Of a DNA stretch of 64,000 nt, positions 1-9,759 are shown one piece after another. The number at the start of each line of letters is the position of its first letter. Positions within the stretch are counted from its first letter, which is position 1. The DNA is taken from NCBI GenBank assembly GCA_029255685.2, contig CM055311.2, positions 16,638,952 through 16,702,951 of the forward strand. Reading direction: 5' to 3'. The notes under the pieces are model-generated. The model was not told the DNA's origin. It saw only the letters and a program-made list of their open reading frames with translations, and made no database searches. A program made the position numbers and the translations under genes. The DNA is from Silene conica. Taxonomy: Eukaryota > Streptophyta > Magnoliopsida > Caryophyllales > Caryophyllaceae.

Positions 1-1225
1 CCCCTTAACCACCTGCTAACCCCACCATCACTACAACCAACCACCTCCCACGACACCTCTCATTACCCACGACACCCTGGTGATAACCACCAGGCTTCGA
101 CACCACTCTAACACCTGAAACAATCGCCCAAAAAGGACCGACACACCACCGTGATTCCCCTGTTTCCGCGACTTGAACAGGCTGTTAAAACAGCCTGTTT
201 CGGCCACCACACACCACCTTACCACCATTAACACAACATAATAACACCACTACTAACACTCATAACACACGCCACGAATTGACTCAACCCATGAACGAAA
301 AAGCAACAATAAAAACTGATTAAACACGCAGAAACAGAGCAACATTTACGAGTTACTGTAGTAAATTTCTGATCTTTGTTCTAACAATTACGGTGATCCT
401 ATGGTGACTTAAAGACGATAAACGTGTCACCTACACTATAAAGATTACATACAACTATAGTACTCAGTCATAACAAGATGAAAAGGTTTGATAAATTACT
501 TACGAAACACTGCTGCGCAAGGGCGATAATGATGACTATGTGGCTGTTCTGTCACGTTTTCTTTATCTTTTTGCTCTTCTTTGACCCCCATGACAGACCA
601 AACTAGGGCTTAGGCGTACATGTAGTGTGGAGGCAGACGATGTAAGGAAGAAGAGGGTTTTAACGTGAGTTGATGGAGGCAGACAAGTAGGGTTGATGAA
701 GGAAGCGTTTGTTGTTTGTCGATGGTTTGGTTTTTGTGCTAGGGTTTCTAAGGTTGGCATTCTTCTTTTTCTTTCTCATTAACACGACCCCAGTCAAGCC
801 CATTACGCATCTCGAGGATTTGTATACGACTACATCCCGAACTTTAGCCCGTAACTTAAAATTAACGAGACATATAAATAAATAATCATATTAATTGAAT
901 TATGTAAATATTAATTTTATTAATTATGAGGATATAAAATTATTAGTAATTACATAAGAATATACAAAAATAAGAAATAAATATAAAATAAGAAATATAT
1001 TTAATTATAAATATATTATCAAAATTAAAGAAGTACGAATGAAGTGTCGTTTTAAGAAATAATCGTCAAATATAAAATTATTATGAAATACGAAGTAATC
1101 GTAGAAATACGATTTATAAAATAATAACAGTTTACGTAAAATACTTTATAAACATTTCATTTGAAATACTGGTATAAAACAGAGTTTGACTGCTGTTAAC
1201 CGAGGCTAAAATACGGGGTATTACA
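1..1225 (-). mobile_element. Partial LTR, Tekay/Del-type Ty3/gypsy
   Basis: The plus strand runs into GGGGTATTACA ending at 1225, so on the minus strand an LTR begins TGTAATACCCCGTATTTT, the usual start of Tekay/Del-type gypsy LTRs. The other end lies left of the window. No pyrimidine block (a minus-strand polypurine tract) follows at 1226, so this is more likely a 5' LTR or solo LTR than a 3' LTR. No coding sequence is recognisable. Family assignment rests on the terminal sequence alone. Confidence 0.55.
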
Positions 1226-1571
1226 ATGTTTTCTCTTATAGATTGTCGAAAATATTATAGATTCCCTTAATTTTAAATAGTGTCAAAAAGTAAACGTAAA
1301 GAATCTATTGAGACGGATAAAGCATTATTTATGTTAAACTTAAGACAAGTCTAATATATACTTGACAAATTATTTGAAAAATATCAAAAAATAATTAATC
1401 AATTTTTAACATAAGAGCAAGTGCAATCGTGAGCTAATGCATAATTAGCTTGAGTTGTCACATCATATTTTTTAAGTTATATCATTTTACTATGCTACAA
1501 TTCCATACAATGGTTTCAAACTAACTTAAATACACCCACATAAAAAAATTCCAACTTTTTTTTAAAGTAAT
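1226..1571. other. AT-rich stretch without recognisable gene
   Basis: AT-rich sequence. A motif at about 1409 (AGAGCAAGTGCAAT) resembles the ends of the MITE-like elements near 9.3 kb and 11.6 kb, so this may be the left part of another MITE now split by the element at 1581, but I could not find a convincing partner end. Confidence 0.4.
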
Positions 1572-1580
1572 TATTTTTTA

Positions 1581-2525
1581 GGCTATTTAGCGTATTACTA
1601 CCTAATAAGTTTAAAATTTTACATCTTACTACCTAATATGTTCAATTCTTCAAATAACAACCTAATAAGTGTAAAAACTTACACGATTATTACCAAAATG
1701 ACGGAAATTGCTAAAAAATGACGGAAATCAGTTTATTTCGTCCCGTTTAAATTTAAAACCTAATTTAATACCTAAATTGTCCTTCCCCCTCCTTCCTCCA
1801 TTAAAACACCATTAAAGTACAAGGTGAAACAAAAGAAGATACAAAATATTTAATCTAGGCGCGACCTTGTGTGTACTATTTGCAATCCAATTTACGTAAA
1901 GCATTACATCCTTCATTGTACTTCAGGTAAATAGTAGTAGCAGCGGGCACGGGAAAATTGTACTTCAGCTTTTTAATTTGTCTATTATTTGCAATCAAAT
2001 TAGGGAAGCATTACAACTAATCTATACCGGCCAGTACTTGACCGCGAGCGATGACAAAGTATCCGTCACCCTCACCATACCGGGCAGTATAGAATGAAAA
2101 TAAAATGAAAAAAAATCAAATTAGGGAAGGATTTTATACTGAAAATAAAATGAAAAAAATGCTTACTGATTCAATTTGAGAAGACAATAGAAGATTACCT
2201 CCCTCTAGTGCTGCAAATTAGGCATGTTCATGGAATTTTTGATGTATAAAAATGGCGGCAGGAATAATTACTTTATCGTGAGCTTTTACAGGGGAGGGAG
2301 AGGGATGGGTACAATTTTAACAGGGAATATGTTTATTAAGGGAAGGGTAAGATGGTCATTTAACTTAACCCGAACATTTAAAACTAACTTAAGTTCGGTT
2401 TCCATCAAAAAGGTAGCAAACTGATTAACATTGTGTGATTTTAGGTAGTTAGTTGCAAAATTTATTATATTAGGTAGTAAGACGTAAAATTTTAGATTTA
2501 TGAGGTAGTTATTTGTCATATTTCC
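1581..2525. mobile_element. Mutator-like MITE (copy 1), 9-bp TSD
   Basis: A 945-bp non-coding element flanked by a perfect 9-bp duplication TATTTTTTA (1572-1580 and 2526-2534), the TSD length typical of Mutator-like elements. The ends are imperfect inverted repeats starting GG(C/A) and contain TTACTACCTAATA, repeated about every 35 bp inside each end as subterminal repeats. The interior carries two close copies of AATGACGGAAAT. It is the same family as the element at 7949-8718, in opposite orientation. No transposase frame is present. Confidence 0.85.
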
Positions 2526-2630
2526 TATTTTTTATAAGAAACTTTACCTGATAAGTTGAAAGTTTGATATGGTTCATTTAAACTAGTAGCTTAATAGGAC
2601 TACTAGCTTAATCTAAGCTACTCCAAAAAC

Positions 2631-2821
2631 ACAAATTCTCATTTGTGACGGCGGTATCCGTCACAAGCTTTTGACGGACACCGTTTCCTCTCACAAAAAA
2701 TACCCACTTTTTCTCTCTTTATGACACTATTCATGTGGTCCCTTTTCTCCACTAACTTATTTTGTATCCATTTTATCTCACAAAATATCCGTCACAAATG
2801 GTCACCCGTAGCAAGCAAGAC
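2631..2821. mobile_element. MITE-like element (TGTGACGG family), copy 1
   Basis: Ends carry the inverted motif ATTTGTGACGG / CCGTCACAAAT and the interior is similar throughout to the sequence at 7744-7935, including ATTTTGTATCCATTTTATCTC near the right end. No coding capacity. Exact ends and TSD are not resolved, because a Harbinger element begins just after its right end. Confidence 0.5.
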
Positions 2822-2848
2822 TTAGGCCCTGTTCTTTCTGGCTTATTT

Positions 2849-3014
2849 TCAGCCCGTTTCAGTTCAGCTCAGCTCTATTCAGTTCAGTTCAGTTCAGTTC
2901 AGCTCAGTTCAGTTCAGCTCAGCTCCATTCAGTTCAGTTCAGTTCAGTTCAGTTCAGCTCAGCTTCATTCAATTCAGTTCAGTTCAGTTCAGCTCGGCTT
3001 TATTAAGTTCAGCC
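2849..3014 (+). repeat. Subterminal (TTCAG/CTCAG)n array, left end of Harbinger
   Basis: A 5-bp periodic array of TTCAG and CTCAG on the plus strand, immediately inside the left terminal inverted repeat. The open frame through it (serine/phenylalanine-rich) is a by-product of the repeat. Confidence 0.9.
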
Positions 3015-3016
3015 CA

Positions 3017-3017
<1 letters not shown>

Positions 3018-3068
<51 letters not shown>

Positions 3069-3240
3069 ATTATTATTATTATTATTATTGTTGTTGTTGT
3101 TGTTGTTGTTTTTGTTATTATTATTATTATTATTATTTTATTTATTTGTTATTATTCTATTTATTATTATTAATTAATAATTATTATTATGATTATTATT
3201 GTTGTTGTTTTTGTTGTTGTTTTATTATTTCTTCATCATC

Positions 3241-3276
<36 letters not shown>

Positions 3277-3291
3277 GTAGTAGTAGTAGTA
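3018..3291. repeat. ATT/GTT trinucleotide microsatellite
   Basis: Long imperfect (ATT)n with interspersed (GTT)n blocks, ending in (AGT)n, inside the Harbinger element between its left subterminal array and the transposase. Confidence 0.95.
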
Positions 3292-3416
3292 AACATGAAA
3301 GAGTAGAAAAAATGTAATTGAGAAGTAAAATTTGATAACATTCAAATAATAATATTTGTTAACACAATCGAAAATCATATTCTTGAAAATATAGGTATCA
3401 TTAACAAAAACATCAT

Positions 3417-4375
3417 CTATGTTGCTTCCCTATTGACTTCCGTAGCGTCTTGATGTGCGTCATTATCGAGGTCATTATGGACACCAATATCACGCCCTAT
3501 TTTTTGTGCAATTTCTTTTCGAACTTTGTCCATGAGTTTCTTCCGTTCTTTATCATCCATGTTTGAATCTGTTCTTCCTTGAATACTTTGATTTTGTATA
3601 ACTGGAATACCAAGTTTATGCATCCGAATGAAATTATGAAGTGTAAACGCGGATACGATAATTGACATTTGATATTTCGTTGTCATTTGTGGCATGTTTT
3701 TTAACACCTTCCACCTTCTCTTCAGCTGGCCAAACGCCATTTCAACCGTCATCCTCAAAGATGAATGTCGATAATTGAAATGTTCAAATATTCCGCTAGG
3801 AGGTGCATGCTTATATTCAGGCACATGGTTTCTCACGTTTGGATGGCTAATAGGAGACAAATACCCAAGTGTATTACCTTGAAATAAGGCCAGTAAAGTG
3901 AGTTATTTTCTACTTCTGGAGGCACCTCTAGTAAATCATAATGCGGCCTAATGATATCATGCGACAATATCACCAAAGCATCTACAGCTTTAATGAAATA
4001 CTTACATATCGTAGAAATAGAATGTTTGAATCTATCGGCAGCATCACGATAAGAAGCTCCTTTCGCCATTATGTATAATAAAATTCCGACTTGTTCGTCT
4101 ACCTTTATATATCTTCCATCTACTAGCAAATTTCGTTCAACCATCAAATTCACAAGTCGTGTAAACATGTCTCTATCAAGCCGAAGTTGCTCCAAACAAG
4201 ATGTATCATTTTCATTCAATAATCTATGTATGTATTCAGCTCCACTTTCCCCTCTCTCTCTCCTAGCCCGCCTAGTTGATGACTCTGGAATCTCTTCCCA
4301 TTCACTTGGTTGAAATGATCTGCGTATTTCTTCTAATGCAATAATTATAGATGCACGCTTAATATTGTCATCCAT
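3417..4375 (-). pseudogene. PIF/Harbinger transposase, catalytic core deleted
   Basis: The N-terminal half (4375-3880, starting MDDNIKRAS) has the helical region typical of Harbinger transposases, including the stretch VGILLYIMAKGASYRDAADR. The C-terminal half lies in another frame (3860-3417) and carries NYRHSSLRMTVEMAFGQLKR, which holds the catalytic Glu of the DDE triad and matches ALP1/Harbinger-type transposases (DDE_Tnp_4). Between YWPYF and NTLGYLSPI the family's segment with both catalytic Asp residues is missing, so an internal deletion of roughly 75 codons has fused the halves out of frame. The product could not catalyse transposition. The MYB-like partner lies upstream on the same strand. 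Confidence 0.85.
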
Positions 4376-4561
4376 TGTACACTACAAAAAGACACAATTA
4401 TAAGATATAAAAAAAATCAATAACTTGATCAAATTTCAAACATTGCATCATAAAAATTAAACATTACCCAACATTAAATTTCAAACACAAGAACATTGAA
4501 ATAAAAATATCCAAACATAAATGTTTAACACATAAAACATGATATGAGTAATACAAACTAC

Positions 4562-5480
4562 TCAAACCGAGATAAATAAAGGATCATCCTCCATCCTTCT
4601 CATATAGATCCATTTTTGGTTGTCACTTTGAAGTGATAGAAAAATATTAGCATGTTTCTCATCACTCAGATATCCCATAGCCGAAACAAAATATTCATCA
4701 CTCTTTTTCTCCGACACTTCCAATCTTGTCAATTCAACATTAATCAATTCGGCCTTTGACTTCCCACTTGATGAACCAATACCAGCTCCCGATAATAGTT
4801 GAATAACACTATCAAAACTAGTTTGTCTTCGCTTAAGTTCAGTTGAATTACTGGTATCTTCACTTTTTCTTTTGCGGAAGGTACTCATTTTGCGAGGAAT
4901 TGACCTTGGTGGTGATTTACTCTCATCACCCGACATTTGATCTTCCTCAATATTATAATGATCGTCAGTATCCCCAGAACCTTCTTTGGTATTAAGGTCA
5001 AAAGTTCGTGTAGTCAAATATGACGGTCCATTGGCCATTGCTGGAGAAAAACAACCCCCAACCCCATGAGCTGCTCTACCATCAAATAGTTTGCACAACT
5101 CATCTTGGTTTGCCAAACCTTGTTTAATTACCTTTAAAGCATATTTCGAATTCCGCTGTAAGATTAAAAAAACAAATTATTCAGTTATATTTACATTATT
5201 CAAACAACTATTATATAACAAATATAAAAAAAAATTATCAATAATTTTACCTCTATGAATGAATTATATCTTTCCAAAGACCTCTCGTCCACATCCACCT
5301 TGCCAGTTCTAGGATTGAATACTATACCAGTCATACTTTGCAATTCCTCCCAACATTTGAATTTTTCTTTTTGATCGGTATAGTGATTTTTCACTTGCTT
5401 TGAAGTGATATTAGAACCCGTTTGTGCATTATAATTCTTAGCAATTTGTGTCCAATTATATTTGCTAACTCCTCTACCTG
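4562..5480 (-). CDS. Harbinger ORF1: MYB/SANT-like DNA-binding protein, one intron
   Basis: Exon 1 (about 5480-5251) encodes a Myb_DNA-bind_3/SANT-like domain with YNWTQIAKNYN, KQVKNHY and CWEELQSMTGIVFNPRTG. Exon 2 (5155-4562) encodes a polar tail with a basic patch (RKMSTFRKRKSED) and ends DDPLFISV. The 95-bp intron 5156-5250 has GT and AG ends on the minus strand, and joining it keeps the frame. In PIF/Harbinger elements this protein binds the ends and helps import the transposase. No start codon is seen in frame upstream of exon 1, so the 5' end is missing, mutated or on another exon. It may still be translatable although its transposase is dead. Confidence 0.7.
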
Positions 5481-5841
5481 TATTGTGAGGTCTGATCCAT
5501 AGCGTGAGGTTGCTTTGGCAGTGCAGTAGAGTAAATTCATTTGGCTGTACTTGTATTGTGATTTCATTTGGTTTGTACTTTATGGTTAGTTTGAATAATA
5601 TTTTAATAAATTAAGTAAATACATTGTTTTATCTTATATATGGTTAGTTTGGATAATACTTTAATAAAATGGTCATTTTGGCCTAGATACCGTTACTTTA
5701 ATAATATAATTATTTTTAATTAAATCACAAATTTATATTAATCAAACTTTTTTTATATTATTATTATTAATAATATTATTATTAGTTATTACACTTTAAT
5801 TAAATATTTATATTCAGTTTATTTCTATTAATTTCTTATTC

Positions 5842-6009
5842 ATTCAGCTCAGTTCAGCTCAATTCAGTTCAGCTCGATTAAATTCAGTTCAGTTCAGTTC
5901 AGTTCAGTTCAGTTCAGTTCAGCTCAGCTCGATTCAGTTCAGCTCAGCTCAGTTCAGTTCAGTTCAGTTCAGCTCAGCCCCATTCAGTTCAGCTCAGTTC
6001 AGTTCAGCT
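5842..6009 (+). repeat. Subterminal (TTCAG/CTCAG)n array, right end of Harbinger
   Basis: The same pentamer array as at 2849-3014, here inside the right terminal inverted repeat. It reads TTCAG/CTCAG on the plus strand at both ends, so the arrays are direct repeats while the termini are inverted. Confidence 0.9.
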
Positions 6010-6037
6010 CTTAGAAGCCAGAAAGAACAGGGCCTTA

Positions 6038-6260
6038 GTCCCTGTTCTTTTCGGCTGAAACGAGCTGAATTGAATAAATTGAAGTAGAGCTTAATTGAAC
6101 TAAATTGAGTGGAACTGAGCTGGAGTGAATTTAGTTGAATTAAAAGTTACTTTTGTGAAGAGATTAATCGAAAATAATTGATTTAACGTAAATAAAACTT
6201 AACGGAATACAACCAACCAAAATTGAAAAGAGCTGATATTAAGCCAGAAAGAACAGGACC
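6038..6260. mobile_element. Tourist-like MITE abutting the Harbinger element
   Basis: A 223-bp element with near-inverted ends GTCCCTGTTCTTTTCGGCT and AGCCAGAAAGAACAGGACC, clearly related to the neighbouring Harbinger termini. The TTA at 6035-6037 serves as its left TSD and is also the right TSD of the Harbinger; the right TTA is 6261-6263. The interior is rich in CTGAA-type pentamers, the reverse complement of the Harbinger arrays. Non-autonomous. Confidence 0.8.
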
Positions 6261-6263
6261 TTA

Positions 6264-6565
6264 CTCCTCCAAAAATAGAGATACAATAATTTGACTATTA
6301 ACTTATTTCATATTTAGAAGTAAGTCCTTAGCTAAATCATCGCACTTAGCCCAACCTTATTAATATTAATACAAGAACATTTCGTGCAATTTCGTGCGTC
6401 CACGTCATCACATCCATTTTTTTTATTAAATAATTTTAGGACCCACCATAAAAAAATATGGAATTAATTTATGAAAACCAATTTAGTTAATAGAATTTCG
6501 TTGAATAAGCAATATAAAACTTCAATGAAGCATTATCTTCAATTCCATTTATGTTGCATAAATAA
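6264..6565. other. AT-rich spacer without recognisable gene
   Basis: AT-rich, with no TSD-flanked element and no convincing coding frame. The short frame at 6471 runs on into the Stowaway element. Confidence 0.5.
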
Positions 6566-6567
6566 TA

Positions 6568-6763
6568 CTCCCTCCTATTCTATGTATTGTTCCCTATTTC
6601 CTTATTCGGTTATTCGGGTTTTCTTCCCTATTTCCTTTTTTGGAAGCATTTGTGTGGTCTAAATTCAATGGTAGGTGAGTCATTGTGTTTTGTGTGGTCC
6701 AAATCATATTCCTTATTTTTGGTGCAAAAATGAAAGGGGAAGAATATATAGAATAGGAGGGAG
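6568..6763. mobile_element. Stowaway MITE
   Basis: A 196-bp element with inverted ends CTCCCTCCTATTCTAT and ATAGAATAGGAGGGAG flanked by TA dinucleotides (6566-6567 and 6764-6765). The CTCCCTC terminus and TA TSD are diagnostic of Stowaway (Tc1/mariner-derived) MITEs. Confidence 0.93.
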
Positions 6764-6765
6764 TA

Positions 6766-7743
6766 TAATATGAAAATGCAGAATTTTCCCAATAGTCTAC
6801 ATAGTCTATCAATAATTTAAAAAAATAACAACATGAACAAAAAACATTATTAGACCGTGAAAATATAAAAGATAAAAAAAATGGTAAAACAAATAACATC
6901 ATTATATTATTTTACAAACTTTTAACTCTAACATTTTGACCATCATAATAGCAAATTTTTGAGATATTACTAAATTTGAGTAGTTTAAATAAGAAATAAT
7001 TTTCAACAAAAAAATGTTATTAAATAGTACTGTTTAAATTTTCAATTTGAAAAAATGAGATCTACAAAACGTTAATAAAATAAATTAACTATAAAACTTT
7101 GTTAAGTAGATTTTAGAGCATTTGGTTAAAATAATACTCTAAAGAAATTCGCTATAAATTGGGCTTATCCACTAAATTAATAAATTTAAAAATTTTGTTA
7201 TCATGTTCACTGAATTCGTGTATTTTTACACGGTTTAAAATAAGTGTAAATTTCAAACCCTTACAATTTGTGCACATGTTTTAAACTATTATTATAAAAA
7301 TGGATTATAAAATATACATATATTTTAGGTTAACATTTTTAATATTAATTATTATATTGATATTTTTAACACTATACCGTACAATTTTTACCCAGTTTAA
7401 AAATTACTCCGTAGTTTTGAAATGTTGAAAGCAGGCAAAAGCGAGTAAAGTAGAACATGTGAAAGTCGACGTGGCGAAGATAGAGAAGTAGCACGTGTGA
7501 AGAAGTCACAATGATCTTGTGAAGCAGGAGGTACAGCACGTGTGTAGGGGCACAAGCCTTTAATGTCCCAACTTTACATGTTCTAATTATTTAATGCGCC
7601 GTAATTGTGTCGTGTGGCTTCATCCTATTTCCCTAAATTACGCCCATAATCAATCGTTAGTTACCCTACACCAAACACAAATTACCAATCAGCTACCCAC
7701 TAGTCACTACTACAATTTACACACTACAATTCTTTATTTATAC
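6766..7743. other. AT-rich intergenic-like stretch
   Basis: Mostly AT-rich with no recognisable gene or element. A more GC-rich island at about 7430-7560 holds three CACGTG/GCACGTGTG-like motifs (7491, 7537 and nearby), which could be bHLH/bZIP-type sites, but no transcription unit is visible beside them. Confidence 0.4.
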
Positions 7744-7935
7744 ACAAATTCTTATTTGCAATGGCACTATCCGTCGCAAGCTTGTGACGGATACCGTTTT
7801 CTCTCACAAAATACTCACTTTTTCTCTCTCCCCAACACTGTTCATGTGGTTCCCTTTCTCCACTAACTCATTTTGTATCCATTTTATCTCACAAATTATC
7901 CGTCACAAATGACGACCCGTCGCAAGCAAGACTTA
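7744..7935. mobile_element. MITE-like element (TGTGACGG family), copy 2
   Basis: Similar along its length to 2631-2821, with the same right end GCAAGCAAGACTTA. It shows clean copies of GTGACGGATA and its complement. A more decayed relative seems present at about 12,165-12,340 (TATCCGTCACAAATTAAAT and CCATCACAAATAAAAATT). TSD not determined. Confidence 0.5.
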
Positions 7936-7948
7936 CTATTATTTATAA

Positions 7949-8718
7949 GGAAATATGACAAATTACTACCTAATAAGTTCAAAAAATTGTATATTACTAC
8001 CTAATATAATTAATTTTGCAACTTACTACCTAAAATCACACAATATTAATCAGTTTGCTCCTTTTTTACGGAAACCGAACTTAAGTTAATTTTAAATGTT
8101 CGGAATAAGTTAAATAACGATTTTACCCTTTTTTAATAAAACATCTTCAACTCTCTCCATCCCCCGATTAAACTCCATGATTCTGGTTCAACATTCAAAT
8201 CAATCTCTTTATTATCACTTTCTTCTATCATTCTCTCCATTATTCGAACAATTTTTTTTTCCTGAATTTATCAATTTCACCCAAAAAAGCAACCAACTTT
8301 CTTCTTCCCCCAATTAGACCCTTGAAAACATGTTACCACCGGAAAAATTTGAAGATTTAGGGAGAAATTTGGGATTTATTGATGAAAATAAAACAAGATT
8401 GATGAAAATCTGGGGGGAAATGGGTTCTATTCGATGAAATAGAACGAGATTGATGAAAGGAGAAATGAGTTTTGTTGAAGTAGGAAGGTGTTTTAATGGA
8501 GGAAGGAGAGGGGAAGGGTAATATGGGTATTAAATTAGGATTAAAATTTAAACGGGACGAAATAAATTGATTTCCGTCATTTTTTTAGCAATTTCCGTCA
8601 TTTTAGTAGTAATCGTGTCAGCTTTTATACTTATTAGGTAGTTATTTGAATAATTGAACATATTAGGTAGTAAGATGCAAAATTTTAGACTTATTAGGTA
8701 GTAATATGCTAAACAGCC
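7949..8718. mobile_element. Mutator-like MITE (copy 2), 9-bp TSD
   Basis: 770 bp flanked by a perfect 9-bp duplication TATTTATAA (7940-7948 and 8719-8727). The left end GGAAATATGACAAATTACTA matches the reverse complement of copy 1's right end, and its right end matches copy 1's left end, so the two lie in opposite orientation. The subterminal ACTACCTAATA repeats are present at both ends. Non-coding. Confidence 0.87.
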
Positions 8719-8727
8719 TATTTATAA

Positions 8728-9255
8728 TAACAAGTAACAACTCTTTTGTTCTTGTATTAATATTTCATTATTAATCAAGTGTACCCGTTTTAATTTCAAT
8801 TCGATATATGTAGTTTTATGTTTAAATCGTATATAGAGTAATATCCATTTTAAACATCATTTTATGGTATTTCATACGAGTACTTCCTATCTTCCAATAA
8901 TCGTATGTCTCGATGAAATGTAATTATTAAACCATAAAAATGAGTTTGATTCGTACATAAATAAGAAAATAGAGTTTATTCATAAAAATTAAGCAGGTTT
9001 TATTTTCATATTAACTCATACGAAGCAATAGAGAGAATATCCCCATCATATTTAATTAAGTAGACCTTGTAAACGAGATAATTGGCTCGGATTTGGGATG
9101 AACCGAGTCATTTCGAGTTTAGATTATCTTTCAATATTTGCAGAAAATAATCAGTTCTCAATAATAAACATTTGGGATGAGTTGTAAAGGGTCTGATGAA
9201 CTTTGGGTGTCGGATCAGGTTATGGCCCGGTCAATTGTGTCAAGTTTACCTATAA
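8728..9255. other. AT-rich stretch without recognisable gene
   Basis: I see only AT-rich sequence and one imperfect repeat of GGATGA(A/G) around 9090-9180. No element boundary or gene could be supported. Confidence 0.4.
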
Positions 9256-9553
9256 AGGCAAGTCCAATAGTTAGCCAAGAGACTTGCTTGTAATTTTACA
9301 AAATTGCAAGTTAATACCTAAACCTTTGGAATTCTTCATGTAAGTTTGCTTGGTTTAAGCAACTAGTTTCATTACGCTAATTGTTTAAACAGATTTACTA
9401 CATAGAAACAACTAATAAAAGTTAGTACCTTAAATATGGGTCGTATTAAGCTAAACCATTGGAATACATTACTAGCTCAAAAATTTTGTAGCTTAAAATG
9501 CGTGGTGTCAAACGTAAGCTAATAAAAACTAGTTTATCATTAGACTTGCTCTA
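9256..9553. mobile_element. MITE-like element with GCAAGTC(C/T)AAT ends
   Basis: The left end GGCAAGTCCAATAG and the right end ATTAGACTTGCTCT are imperfect inverted repeats about 300 bp apart. The same terminal motif recurs near 1409 and 11,622. No coding frame. The TSD is not clear, so superfamily is left open. Confidence 0.45.
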
Positions 9554-9759
9554 AGGTGCTAAAATTTCACCATTCTATATATGTGGAGAGTCATATATGA
9601 AAATATATGAGTATTGATATTTGTTTTCATGATATTTACGGTAAATATTTTAATTAAAGTTGAACACATTTCTAAGAAAAATATATTAAAATCATAAATG
9701 AAACAATAGTAACGTCTATAACAGTTCAATGCCTTTATACGCCCACTTTTTTTTTTTTT

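Larger units (their letters stand above)
2825..6034 (-). mobile_element. PIF/Harbinger DNA transposon, defective
   Basis: A 3.2-kb element with perfect 20-bp terminal inverted repeats (left end GGCCCTGTTCTTTCTGGCTT) and a 3-bp TSD TTA (2822-2824 and 6035-6037), the PIF/Harbinger hallmark. It carries the two genes expected of an autonomous element on the minus strand: a MYB/SANT-like DNA-binding protein and a DDE transposase. The transposase has lost its catalytic core, so the copy cannot be self-sufficient. Long arrays of TTCAG/CTCAG pentamers lie just inside both ends. Confidence 0.92.

Noticed and set aside
1407..2625. A larger MITE with AGAGCAAGTG ends enclosing the MULE-MITE at 1581
   Set aside because: The left motif is present but no matching inverted end or TSD was found on the right.
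2762..3067. Open frame with Ser/Phe/Gln repeats
   Set aside because: It is a translation of the TTCAG/CTCAG array and the ATT microsatellite; no protein similarity.
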